This document shows, one piece after another, positions 16,067 to 23,990 of a stretch of 25,884 nucleotides of DNA. The stretch comes from an uncultured Sutterella sp. (GTDB lineage Bacteria; Pseudomonadota; Gammaproteobacteria; Burkholderiales; Burkholderiaceae_F), in contig UQNA01000040.1 of assembly GCA_900542195.1 (NCBI GenBank), positions 1 to 25,884 on the forward strand, written 5' to 3'. The translations under genes were made by a program, and so were the position numbers. The notes under the pieces were generated by a model that saw only the letters and a program-made list of their open reading frames with translations, was not told where the DNA came from and ran no database searches. Within the stretch, counting starts at the first letter, position 1. Each line of letters begins with the position of its first letter.

Positions 16067-16367
16067 TTAGCTTTTTTCCTTGCACAGGATTGATAGATAC
16101 AAGGAGATCTCATCTACTTCTTTGGATCTGGCCCAAAATATAATCACAAACAGAGAAAGTATGGAGGCCAGGAAAATTGAGTAAGAATTTGGAAATTTTT
16201 TTCCCTTTATTGAAGGTATCTTTCTTCTCTTCTTAAGAGTACATGATAATCCCTAAGAAGTCCTCCCACACATCCTTGGCAACAGTCCGCAAATTATAGA
16301 CATCAATAAAGAGAAGCTGATTTCTGGCAAATGCTTGTTTGCATAGCTTTATCCAAATTCTTTTTGC
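16067..16367 (-). pseudogene. two overlapping coding remnants, possibly one frameshifted gene
   Basis: On the minus strand a frame open from 16367 to the stop at 16233 reads as protein-like sequence (RIWIKLCKQAFARNQ, FIDVYNLRTVAKDVWEDF). A second frame starting around 16240 continues to a stop at 16067 and includes a hydrophobic helix-like segment (YSIFLASILSLFVIIFWARS). Joined by a frame change near 16240, they would give a continuous fragment with one membrane segment. There is no start codon with a ribosome site. I do not recognise the family, and the evidence is composition only. Confidence 0.25.
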
Positions 16368-16665
16368 TTAAAAATCATCAATCCGGAGCTAACTAAGCTT
16401 TTACATCAGATCATTAGAAGGGAGCACTGTTATTGAAATATCCTTTAGTGTCCAATGTACTTAACTTAAAAAGAGATACGCTGTTAGCCTTCGTCTCTGT
16501 TAAGCGATAGATTCTCATTCGAAATTTACTTTTTATTATGTGTTCATATTGACGCTGTCTTCCGTACTTTTCCCTAGTGACAACGGATGAAAGAAAAATA
16601 ATAATTTTCTCATATCCCAAATCACACTAACCCCAATCCATTACTCAATAAAGGAGTAACTAAAT

Positions 16666-17922
16666 ATGCTTTCAAGGAGAGACTTCTTAAAAGCAGGTAC
16701 AGCTGTAGGTTTACCTTGCTCACCTCTCGCTTCAGCAGTCGCTCAAGCACTTCCCGAAATCGAATCAAGTTCTTGGTGCGCCTGTGTCATTAATTGCGGA
16801 CAACGCTGTCCTGTTCGCTGCTTCACAAAAAAAGGCCAAGTTATCAGAATCGAAACTGATAACTCTTTGCCTGACGCAACACCTTCTCCAAGACAACTTC
16901 GCGCCTGCCAGCGCGGACGCTCCATGAGAGAAAGAATCTATTCGGAAGATCGCCTCAAATATCCGATGAAACGCGTCGGTGAAAGAGGAGAAGGAAAATT
17001 CGAAAGAATCTCTTGGGATGAAGCCGTTAAAACAATTGCTGATAACTGGAAGAGAATCCGCGATCAATACGGTAATGATGCGATTTATTGGCAGTATTGC
17101 TCCGGCCAACAATCTATTGTCAGCTCCCGCAGAGCTTGGCAGCGTCTGATGAATTTAATGGGCGGATTCTTAAAGTATTACGGTTCTTACTCTAATGCTC
17201 AGCTCAGCGAAGCTCTTCCCTATCTGTTAGGTGGACGTCCCGCTTCTATGCCGTCCGAAGTTGCTAACTCTAATCTTTACGTATTGTTCGGCAATAATCC
17301 TTCTTCTACAAGACCTTCCGGCGGAGGTAAAGGCTATCAAATCGATATGGCCGTTACTAAACATATGCCGAAGGTTATTGTTATTGATCCGGCCTTTACG
17401 GATACCGCAGCTACTAAGGCAGACCAATGGATTCCAATCCGTCCTGGAACAGATGCCGCTTTAGTTGCTGCTCTCGCCTATCAATGGATTAACAAGAATC
17501 AGGTTGATCAGGACTTCTTGGATAAATATTGCGTCGGATATGACGAAAAAACGCTTCCGGCTTCTGCTCCGAAGAACTCCGATTACAAGTCCTACATCCT
17601 TGGAAACGGACCTGACAAACAGCCTAAGACTCCTGAATGGGCATCCAAGATTACCGGTATCCCTGTCAAGACTATTGTGGATTTAGCTGAAGAAATGGCT
17701 TCAACAAAACCGCTCTTCGTCTCTCAGGGATGGGGTCCTCAGCGTCAAGCAAATGGTGAGCATACCTGCCGTGCCATTTCTATGGTCCCAATCCTCTTAG
17801 GACAAATCGGTCTGCCGGGCACAAACGCCGGTGAACACGAAGGCAATACTCCGTTCCCTGCCGTGTATCTGCCTCGGCAAGAACCCGGTCAAAGCCACTA
17901 TTCCGGTTTATATGTGGACTGA
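16666..17922 (+). pseudogene. DmsA-like molybdopterin oxidoreductase, N-terminal part (frameshifted at 17875)
   Basis: This is the catalytic subunit of a Tat-exported DMSO-reductase-family enzyme and would reduce an S- or N-oxide or a related acceptor in the periplasm. A canonical Tat signal (SRRDFLKAG) opens the protein. The DmsA-type cluster ligands C40, C44, C48 and C81 follow (ACVINCGQRC, RACQRGRS), then the YYGSYSNAQ segment in which S176 matches the DmsA molybdenum-ligand serine. A strong AGGAG lies 10 nt before the ATG. Homology stays in this frame to the codon CCT at 17872-17874 (AVYLP). Beyond it the frame runs 16 codons of unrelated sequence to TGA 17920-17922, while the family sequence continues in the +1 frame. 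Removing one base at 17875 restores a continuous protein of about 787 aa, the normal DmsA length. It is either inactivated or carries an assembly error. Confidence 0.85.
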
Positions 17923-19030
17923 CGCCATTTTGAGAGGCAAGGAAATGTCCCGCACCACTGACGGTGTTAAGGGCGTTGAAAAACTTTCTCAGAATATCAA
18001 GATGATCATTAACTCCGGCGGCAACACCATGATTAACCAGCATGGCGACTGCAACTGGACAGATAAAGTTCTGAGAAACGAAAAAGACTTGGAATTCTTA
18101 GTTGTCTGCGACAACATGATGACTCCAAGCTGCCGTTATGCAGATATTCTTCTTCCGGATACTTTGGGACCTGAAACCGTTGATATGGCTTGCCAAGGCG
18201 GCAGCCACGGCGATGTAGCATGCATGCTCGCAATCCAGAAAGCTGTTGATCTGCAGTTTGAACAAAAACCTTCCTGGGAAATCTGTCGTCTGATTGCAAA
18301 AGAACTCGATTTGGAAGACGCCTATACCGAAGGAAAATCTCAAGAAGATTGGGTACGCTGGTGCTATAACGAAACCCGTAAGAAAGTACCTGAACTTCCT
18401 GAATTCGATGTGTTCTGGAAAGACGGTATGGCTAAAGTCTGGAACAGAAGAAAAGACACTATCGCTCTTGAAGCATTCCGCAAGGATCCGGTTGCTAATA
18501 AGATCAAGACTCCTTCCGGCAAGATCGAAATCTATTCCGAAGCCCTTGCCAATAGAGTTAAAGACTGGACGCTGCCTGAAGGCGATATCATTTCTCCGAT
18601 TCCTGTTTTCTACAGCACTTGGGATATGCCGGGAGATCCTCTGGAGAAGAAATATCCGCTCCAGTGTTTCGGCTATCACGGTCACGGAAGAATTCACTCT
18701 ACCTTCCACAATCTCCCGAGACTTAGAGATGTTCATCCTGACAGCGTCATCATGAATACTCTTGATGCTGAGGCCAGAGGCATTAAAGACGGAGATAAAG
18801 TCTATATCTTTAACGACAGAGGAACCGTTCTTCTTCCTGCCAGAGTCACTCCGCGCATTATGCCGGGCGTCTGCACTATCCCGCAGGGCGCTTGGTTCAA
18901 GCCGGAAACGATCAACGGACAAGTTGTTGACGTCGGCGGATGTATTAATACATTGACCAACCACCGTCCGAGCTCTTTGGCTAAGGGCAACGCTCAGCAC
19001 AACATCCTTGTTGAAATTCGCAAAGCTTAA
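17831..19030 (+). pseudogene. DmsA-like molybdopterin oxidoreductase, C-terminal part
   Basis: This is the continuation of the same enzyme in the next frame. Recognisable homology starts at GGC 17876 (GKNPVKATIPVYMWTDAI), which is the segment that should follow AVYLP. The frame's nominal GTG start at 17831 only translates the upstream domain out of frame and has no ribosome site. Family landmarks include MIINSGGNTMINQHGD, the ADILLPD loop (YADILLPDTLGPE), and the C-terminal molydopterin-dinucleotide-binding barrel (HSTFHNLPRLRDVHPD, IKDGDKVYIFNDRG, GGCINTLTNHRPSSLAKGNAQHN). The sequence after the frameshift shows no further stops or damage, so any lesion is recent or artefactual. The ferredoxin partner starts 15 nt downstream. 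Confidence 0.85.
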
Positions 19031-19045
19031 TAACGGGAGAACAAA

Positions 19046-19660
19046 ATGGCACAAAAAGGATTTTTTATTGACCTGTCCCGTTGCACAGGCTGCAGAACCT
19101 GCACAATTGCATGCGCGGACCTTAAGAACACACCTATCGGACTTTACAACCGCACGGTAAATGAATACGAAGGCGGCGGATGGAAAAAAGACAAAGACGG
19201 TCTCTGGTCTCCGGAAAAAGTTTTTGCCTACTATCTTTCATTGGGATGCAATCAATGCTCAGACCCGGCTTGCGTGAAAGTTTGTCCTACTAAAGCACAC
19301 TACAAGCGTGCTGAGGACGGCATCGTTCTCGTCGATCTTAACAAGTGCATTGGATGCGGAGCTTGCGCCGCTGCTTGCCCGTACGGTGCTCCTAAACTTA
19401 ATCAAAAAGCCCATAAGATTCAAAAATGCGATGCTTGCGTAGACAGAACCTCTATCGGTTTGCAGCCGGTTTGTGTTGAAGCCTGCGTAGACAGAGCTAT
19501 TGAATTCGGTGATATTGAAGAGTTAAGAAAGAAACACGGCACTCTTGCTTCCGTCGCTCCTCTTCCTGATCCGGCCAAAACAAAACCGAATCTTGTTATT
19601 AAAGCTGGCAAAACAGCTCAAGAAACCGGATTTGAAGGTGGCTCGGTTCATAAATTCTAA
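19046..19660 (+). CDS. DmsB-like ferredoxin subunit with four [4Fe-4S] sites
   Basis: This is the electron-transfer subunit of the molybdoenzyme. Four cysteine groups typical of DmsB/NrfC-type proteins can be placed: CTGCRTCTIAC (residues 13-23), CNQCSDPACVKVCP (about 69-82), CIGCGACAAACP (about 99-110) and CDACVDRTSIGLQPVCVEAC (about 126-145). It has no signal peptide, in keeping with DmsB proteins that are exported as passengers of the Tat-bearing catalytic subunit. GGGAGA precedes the ATG, and it is 15 nt from the catalytic gene. No DmsC/NrfD membrane anchor follows: the next element is a hairpin and then convergent genes. The complex must therefore use another quinol oxidase partner, or an anchor encoded elsewhere. 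The gene is intact although the catalytic gene is frameshifted. Confidence 0.92.
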   Translation: MAQKGFFIDLSRCTGCRTCTIACADLKNTPIGLYNRTVNEYEGGGWKKDKDGLWSPEKVFAYYLSLGCNQCSDPACVKVCPTKAHYKRAEDGIVLVDLNKCIGCGACAAACPYGAPKLNQKAHKIQKCDACVDRTSIGLQPVCVEACVDRAIEFGDIEELRKKHGTLASVAPLPDPAKTKPNLVIKAGKTAQETGFEGGSVHKF

Positions 19661-19675
19661 TTAGTCCGCAAATGG

Positions 19676-19701
19676 ATAGAGCCGGGACTTCCCGGCTCTA
19701 T
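19676..19701. terminator. strong hairpin between convergent transcripts
   Basis: ATAGAGCCGGG (19676-19686) pairs perfectly with CCCGGCTCTAT (19691-19701) around the loop ACTT, an 11-bp stem. The flanks are AT-rich but lack a clean T run on either strand. Its position between the ferredoxin gene and the convergent antiporter operon suggests it stops transcription from both sides. Confidence 0.65.
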
Positions 19702-19722
19702 ATAATTAATTAAAAAGAAAAA

Positions 19723-21474
19723 TTATTTAGCAGCTTCGGCTTCTGCTTCGCTTTCTTCCTCAAATTTCTTTTCTTCTTCCGCTTTACCAAGACGGTGCAT
19801 GCAGTATTTGACGATACTTCCGGCCATTACCGCATTACTGTCAAACACTTTTCCAAGATGATCTGTCATTGCTCTAACGGCAATTTCATCATCTGAAGTC
19901 ATAATCACTGCTTCAATTTTGTGATTCAGAATCTTAGCGGTCTCAATCACTTTTCTTCTCAGAATATCATCTCTGAAATTCAGAATGACCATAGCCGCGT
20001 CCTGAACATGGGCCTGAATGAGAATTGCCGGATCAATGGCATCTCCGCACACTGCTTTAAATCCATTTTCACGAAGATCTTCAACGATATTGCGGTCTTT
20101 TTCAACAATGACAAACGGAACCTTTCTCTCGGACAAATCCTTCGCAATGTGTTCGCATACCTTGTTATATCCGACAAGAACCATATGACCTCTTAGATAC
20201 TTGGATTCTTCTTCATCAGGCATGACGGAAAGCGGATCAGACTTAGCATCCAGAACACGTGCGTACTTCCAGCGCTTCTTCATTAAGTTTCTCAGAGGTT
20301 CAACCAAGGCAAATGCGACCGGGTTAAATGCAATAGAAATAATGGCTCCAGCCAATACTAAGCTCATACCCTCTTGAGGCAAAAGTCCGAGACTGACTCC
20401 AAGTCCGGCGAGAATAAAGGAGAATTCACCGATCTGAGCCAACGAGGCCGCTACGGTCAGTGCAGTATGCAGCGGGTAACGGAAAAGCATTACCAATCCG
20501 AAAGCTACCAAAGATTTTCCAAGAATAATAATGGCCAGAACAGCTAATAAATGAAGCGGTTTATCGACCAAAATCATCGGGTCAAACATCATACCCACAC
20601 CGACAAAGAAGATGACGGAGAACGCATCTCTCAGCGGCAATGACTCCATGGCTGCCCGATGAGCATATTTAGACTCCCTCATCACCATACCGGAGAAGAA
20701 AGCACCCAAAGCAAAGGAGACGGAAAAGACTTCGGAGGCACCGTAGGCAATTCCGATGGCCACTGCTAGTACGCACAAAGTAAAGAGTTCGCGCGAACCG
20801 GTTTTTGCGACCTGCCAGAGAAGCCATGGAAGAACCCTTTTCCCTACCACTAGCATCAGGAAAATAAACAAAGCAACGCGGCCGACGGTCCATGCAATGA
20901 TTTCCCACAATGGAGTAGCAGATTCAACAGACTGAACTGCTTCGGCACCAAGCATTGGAGCAAGCGGTGGCAAAAGCACCAAAATTAAAACCGTCATGAT
21001 ATCTTCGACGACGAGCCAACCTACCGCTATCTGTCCGTCATGACTTTCTAATATTCCTTTCGTCTCTAAAGCTTTCAAGAGCACTACAGTTGAAGCGCAG
21101 GAAAGACATAAGCCGAAAACCAAAGACTGACCGTATGTCCATCCCCAATAATGAGCAACCAGCAAACCAAGGCCTGTAGCCAAGCCCATTTGTGCGACAG
21201 CCCCCGGGACGGCAATATATTTGACTCTCATTAAATCGGATAATGAAAAATGCAAGCCTACGCCGAACATCAGCAGCATCACGCCGATTTCCGAGAGCTG
21301 AGAAGCAATATTGATATCTGCAACAAAGCCGGGAGTGGCCGGAGAAACGATTACCCCGGCTAAAAGATAGCCTACTAATGCCGGAATCTTGAATTTTTCA
21401 GCGATAAAGCCAAAAACGAGAGCTATTCCAAAACCGGCGGCTAATGTCGAGATTAGAGTGAAACTATGTTCCAT
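19723..21474 (-). CDS. YbaL/KefB-type cation/proton antiporter (CPA2), downstream copy
   Basis: This inner-membrane monovalent cation/H+ antiporter of the CPA2 family has about 12 hydrophobic segments over residues 1-400, a TrkA-N/RCK domain (about 425-550), and an acidic, Glu/Ala-rich tail. YbaL-like signatures are strong: LVGYLLAGV, ELGVMLLMFGVGLHFSLSDL, SCASTVVLLKALE, SRELFTLCVLAVAIGIAYGA, SFALGAFFSGMV and LAQIGEFSFILAGLG. The nucleotide-binding glycine motif of the RCK domain is degenerate: VGYNKVC stands where GXGXXG is expected, so NAD binding is doubtful. It starts 4 nt after the upstream paralogue's stop and is co-transcribed with it. Potassium as substrate is inferred from the family. 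Confidence 0.92.
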   Translation of the reverse strand: MEHSFTLISTLAAGFGIALVFGFIAEKFKIPALVGYLLAGVIVSPATPGFVADINIASQLSEIGVMLLMFGVGLHFSLSDLMRVKYIAVPGAVAQMGLATGLGLLVAHYWGWTYGQSLVFGLCLSCASTVVLLKALETKGILESHDGQIAVGWLVVEDIMTVLILVLLPPLAPMLGAEAVQSVESATPLWEIIAWTVGRVALFIFLMLVVGKRVLPWLLWQVAKTGSRELFTLCVLAVAIGIAYGASEVFSVSFALGAFFSGMVMRESKYAHRAAMESLPLRDAFSVIFFVGVGMMFDPMILVDKPLHLLAVLAIIILGKSLVAFGLVMLFRYPLHTALTVAASLAQIGEFSFILAGLGVSLGLLPQEGMSLVLAGAIISIAFNPVAFALVEPLRNLMKKRWKYARVLDAKSDPLSVMPDEEESKYLRGHMVLVGYNKVCEHIAKDLSERKVPFVIVEKDRNIVEDLRENGFKAVCGDAIDPAILIQAHVQDAAMVILNFRDDILRRKVIETAKILNHKIEAVIMTSDDEIAVRAMTDHLGKVFDSNAVMAGSIVKYCMHRLGKAEEEKKFEEESEAEAEAAK

Positions 21475-21478
21475 TACT

Positions 21479-23329
21479 TTATTTTTCCATGCTGTCAGTG
21501 GGTTTATTCGAAGAGTGCATCAATCTTTCATGCTGAGTAGACTTTTCAACGGTTCTTTCTTCGTCCGCTACTAAATCATCAAGCATATCTTTCGCCTTCT
21601 CTTCTGCCTCTTCTTCTTTTCTCTTGGAGTGTCCTCCGGAGCTGTATTTCGTAAATGAATAAATAGAGTATTGGGCAATCCTCAACGCTAAAGCCGTTGA
21701 AGCTTGAACCACAATTCCAAGGTTTTCGGATCTTAAATGATCTGCTTCCGTATCTGTCACGGCACGAATAATGATCTCGATATCAGGATTTAAAATTTTC
21801 GCTGCGGCAATAGCCTTACGGCTTTCTAATTCATCAGAGATAGTTAAGACCAATTGAGCAGAGTTTTGAACGTGAGCCTGTAAAAGCGTCGCCGGATCAG
21901 TGCAGTCCCCTTGAATAGCAACAAGGCCTTGTTTTCTTAGTGTGCTAATAACATCATCTTGTTTATCTACAACGACAAACGGTATTTTTTGTTTTGTCAA
22001 AATTTCACAGACTTTTCTTCCGATAGAGGAATATCCGACAATGACAACGTGACGGAGAAGTTTTTTGCTTTCAACTTCATCGGGCATTGTGGATTGAGGA
22101 TCTAAACGAGCCGCCGCCGTCCTAGCGAAACGGAAATGTTTGCACAGCAATTCTGCCACCGGTCTGGCCACGGAAAAAGAAATGGGATTGAGCGCAATAG
22201 TTAAAATGGCAGCCGCCAACACTAAATTCATTCCTTCTTTAGTCAGCAGCCCTAACGACACTCCTAACGTTCCGAGGATGAAAGAAAATTCACCAATCTG
22301 ACCTAGGCAGCATGCCAGCGTGACTGCCGTATGAAGCGGATAGCGGAACAGAAGGACGGTTCCGAATGCAATCAATGGGTTAACAATAAGAATTAAGAAG
22401 AGAATTCCCAATAAATAGAATGGATGCTCAAGAATTGCTGACGGGTCAAACAACATGCCGACACCGACAAAGAAGATGACAGAGAAGGCATCGCGCAGCG
22501 GTAATGATTCAACGGCAGCTCTGTGGGCGTATTGAGATTCTCTCATCACCATTCCGGCAAAGAAGGCTCCCAAGGCAAAAGAAACGCTGAATATTTCGGA
22601 AGCTCCGTAGGCAATTCCGATTGCAACTGCTAAAACACACAAAGTAAATAATTCGCGGGAACCGGTCTTGGCGACTTGCCATAAGAGCCATGGAAGAACC
22701 CGTTTGCCGATGACAAGCATCAAGATGATAAAAGCGGCAACGCGGGCTACGGTTTCCACGATTAACCGCCAAAGGGGAAGATCGGAAGTTGCGCTGTGTC
22801 CTCCCAATAAAGAAGCCAAGGGAGGAAGAAGAACGAGCATCAGCACCGTCACCATGTCCTGCACGACAAGCCAGCCGACAGCCACTCTCCCGTCAAAACC
22901 TTCAAGAAGGCTTCGAGCTTCCAAAGCTTTGAGAACAACGACGGTAGAAGCGCAGCTCAAGCACATCCCGAGGATAACGCATTGTCCGATTGGCCAACCC
23001 CAAAGGTGCGCCATCATAATTGCACAAAAGGCCGAGAGTGCCATTTGGCATACGGCCCCGGGGACGACTAGTTTTTTAACTTTGAGAAGATCCGAGAGTG
23101 AGAAGTTAAGACCTACCCCGAACATCAGGAGCATCACACCAAGCTCTGAAAGCTGCTCGGCTAAACCAAGGTCAACATTAAAACCGTAAAGATTCGGAGA
23201 AACAATAATGCCGGCAACCAGGTAGCCGACGAGAGCGGGGAATTTGAGTTTTTCTGCAATAAACCCCAAAATTAGTGCAACTCCGAAAGCAATTGCTACA
23301 GTTGATATTAGAGTAATGCTATTATCCAT
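21479..23329 (-). CDS. YbaL/KefB-type cation/proton antiporter (CPA2), upstream copy
   Basis: This is a paralogue of the downstream antiporter with the same architecture: a membrane antiporter domain (about residues 1-400), an RCK domain (about 425-550), and a longer charged C-terminal tail (KRKEEEAEEKAKD) to 616 aa. The two proteins share a run of about 38 identical residues (beginning GKRVLPWLLWQV) through the central membrane helices, so they arose by tandem duplication. Its RCK glycine motif is VGYSSIGRKV, less eroded than in the other copy but still without the middle glycine. It is first in a two-gene operon and divergent from the PsiE-like gene across a 70-nt spacer in which I see no convincing promoter. 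Confidence 0.92.
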   Translation of the reverse strand: MDNSITLISTVAIAFGVALILGFIAEKLKFPALVGYLVAGIIVSPNLYGFNVDLGLAEQLSELGVMLLMFGVGLNFSLSDLLKVKKLVVPGAVCQMALSAFCAIMMAHLWGWPIGQCVILGMCLSCASTVVVLKALEARSLLEGFDGRVAVGWLVVQDMVTVLMLVLLPPLASLLGGHSATSDLPLWRLIVETVARVAAFIILMLVIGKRVLPWLLWQVAKTGSRELFTLCVLAVAIGIAYGASEIFSVSFALGAFFAGMVMRESQYAHRAAVESLPLRDAFSVIFFVGVGMLFDPSAILEHPFYLLGILFLILIVNPLIAFGTVLLFRYPLHTAVTLACCLGQIGEFSFILGTLGVSLGLLTKEGMNLVLAAAILTIALNPISFSVARPVAELLCKHFRFARTAAARLDPQSTMPDEVESKKLLRHVVIVGYSSIGRKVCEILTKQKIPFVVVDKQDDVISTLRKQGLVAIQGDCTDPATLLQAHVQNSAQLVLTISDELESRKAIAAAKILNPDIEIIIRAVTDTEADHLRSENLGIVVQASTALALRIAQYSIYSFTKYSSGGHSKRKEEEAEEKAKDMLDDLVADEERTVEKSTQHERLMHSSNKPTDSMEK

Positions 23330-23399
23330 TTTTACGGGTTTACCCTTCTAATTAAAGACCCACCTATTTTAATTTTTTTTCAATCTCTTAGGAACAAAA

Positions 23400-23858
23400 G
23401 TGGCCAAAAATTGGATTGCAAACGCAAATACGACATTTGAACAACTCATTTTGATTATTCAGGCAGTTGCTCTTCTTATCATCACTGTAGCAACGGGTGT
23501 AGCCATTGTGGCTGAAGGTTATGAGATGTTCTCCAGTAAGACCATCGGCCTGGCTAATTTACTTTTGCTATTCTTATTCATCGAAATTTTGTCCATGGTT
23601 CGACAGTACGCCTTAGGTCAGCACGAATTAAAACTTAAAACACCTCTCGTGATTACTGTTGTTGCAGTGGCCAGATATCTCATCATCAATATGGAACACT
23701 TGACGAGTAAATGGATCCTTCTTACCTCGGTCTCAATCTTAATTCTCACGGTTGCTCTTCTCATTTCCAGAAAGATTCGCGGAATGCACGATGATGAGGT
23801 AGAAGAAAAAATGTTCGAACAAAAGCTTCAAAACAGCTTAAGTAAACCTGATAAATAA
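23400..23858 (+). CDS. PsiE-family membrane protein
   Basis: This small inner-membrane protein of 152 aa has about four hydrophobic segments (residues 16-38, 47-66, 78-95 and 103-122). It has the PsiE-family arrangement, including the central LFLFIEILSMVRQYA and a basic/acidic cytoplasmic tail. The family is named for phosphate-starvation induction in E. coli, and its molecular function is unknown. The start is GTG 23400, with AGGAA 7 nt upstream; no ATG lies early enough to include the first helix. It is divergent from the antiporter operon, and the two may share upstream control. Confidence 0.85.
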   Translation: MAKNWIANANTTFEQLILIIQAVALLIITVATGVAIVAEGYEMFSSKTIGLANLLLLFLFIEILSMVRQYALGQHELKLKTPLVITVVAVARYLIINMEHLTSKWILLTSVSILILTVALLISRKIRGMHDDEVEEKMFEQKLQNSLSKPDK

Positions 23859-23877
23859 GGTTTTTATGGGACAAATA

Positions 23878-23956
23878 AGGGACAATCCCTAACTATCTGT
23901 TTCAATTTGTTAGATATAGAATAAGGGTATGCCCTGTAACACAGGGTGTGCCCTTA
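23878..23956 (+). promoter_or_regulatory. cluster of AGGG/CCCT palindromes and long hairpin upstream of the flavin reductase gene
   Basis: Three short palindromes lie here: AGGGACAATCCCT (23878-23890), AGGGTATGCCCT (23924-23935) and AGGGTGTGCCCT (23943-23954). The last two are tandem near-identical copies 19 nt apart, about two helical turns. As RNA, 23922-23937 and 23941-23956 can also pair along all 16 positions (with three G:U pairs) around the loop AAC. The hairpin ends only 34 nt before the reductase start codon, which leaves no space for a promoter after it. It therefore sits in the leader or over the promoter, and is more likely an operator or leader structure than just a terminator for the preceding gene. 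Confidence 0.5.
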
Positions 23957-23990
23957 AATATTTTCCGTTTGGAAATAGGAGATCTAACAG

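Larger units (their letters stand above)
15954..16665. other. 712-nt gene-poor region
   Basis: Between the antitoxin start and the molybdoenzyme start I find no intact gene. The stretch holds the antitoxin's candidate operator, the minus-strand remnants at 16067-16367, and a 68-codon minus-strand frame (16414-16620) with no family features. The promoter of the molybdoenzyme must be near its right end, but no clear -35/-10 pair or FNR-type TTGAT-N4-ATCAA site is visible. Confidence 0.5.

Noticed and set aside
16360..16385. A possible FNR site upstream of the molybdoenzyme gene
   Set aside because: Only one half (ATCAA) fits. The other half does not match TTGAT at the right spacing, and it lies almost 300 nt from the start codon.
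18098..19054. A 318-codon open frame on the minus strand opposite the DmsA-like gene
   Set aside because: It is an antisense shadow of a strongly coding region, with no family features and no ribosome site; the plus strand carries unmistakable molybdoenzyme motifs.
22668..23189. A 173-codon plus-strand frame rich in Thr, Arg and Ser
   Set aside because: It is an antisense shadow of the antiporter's membrane domain.
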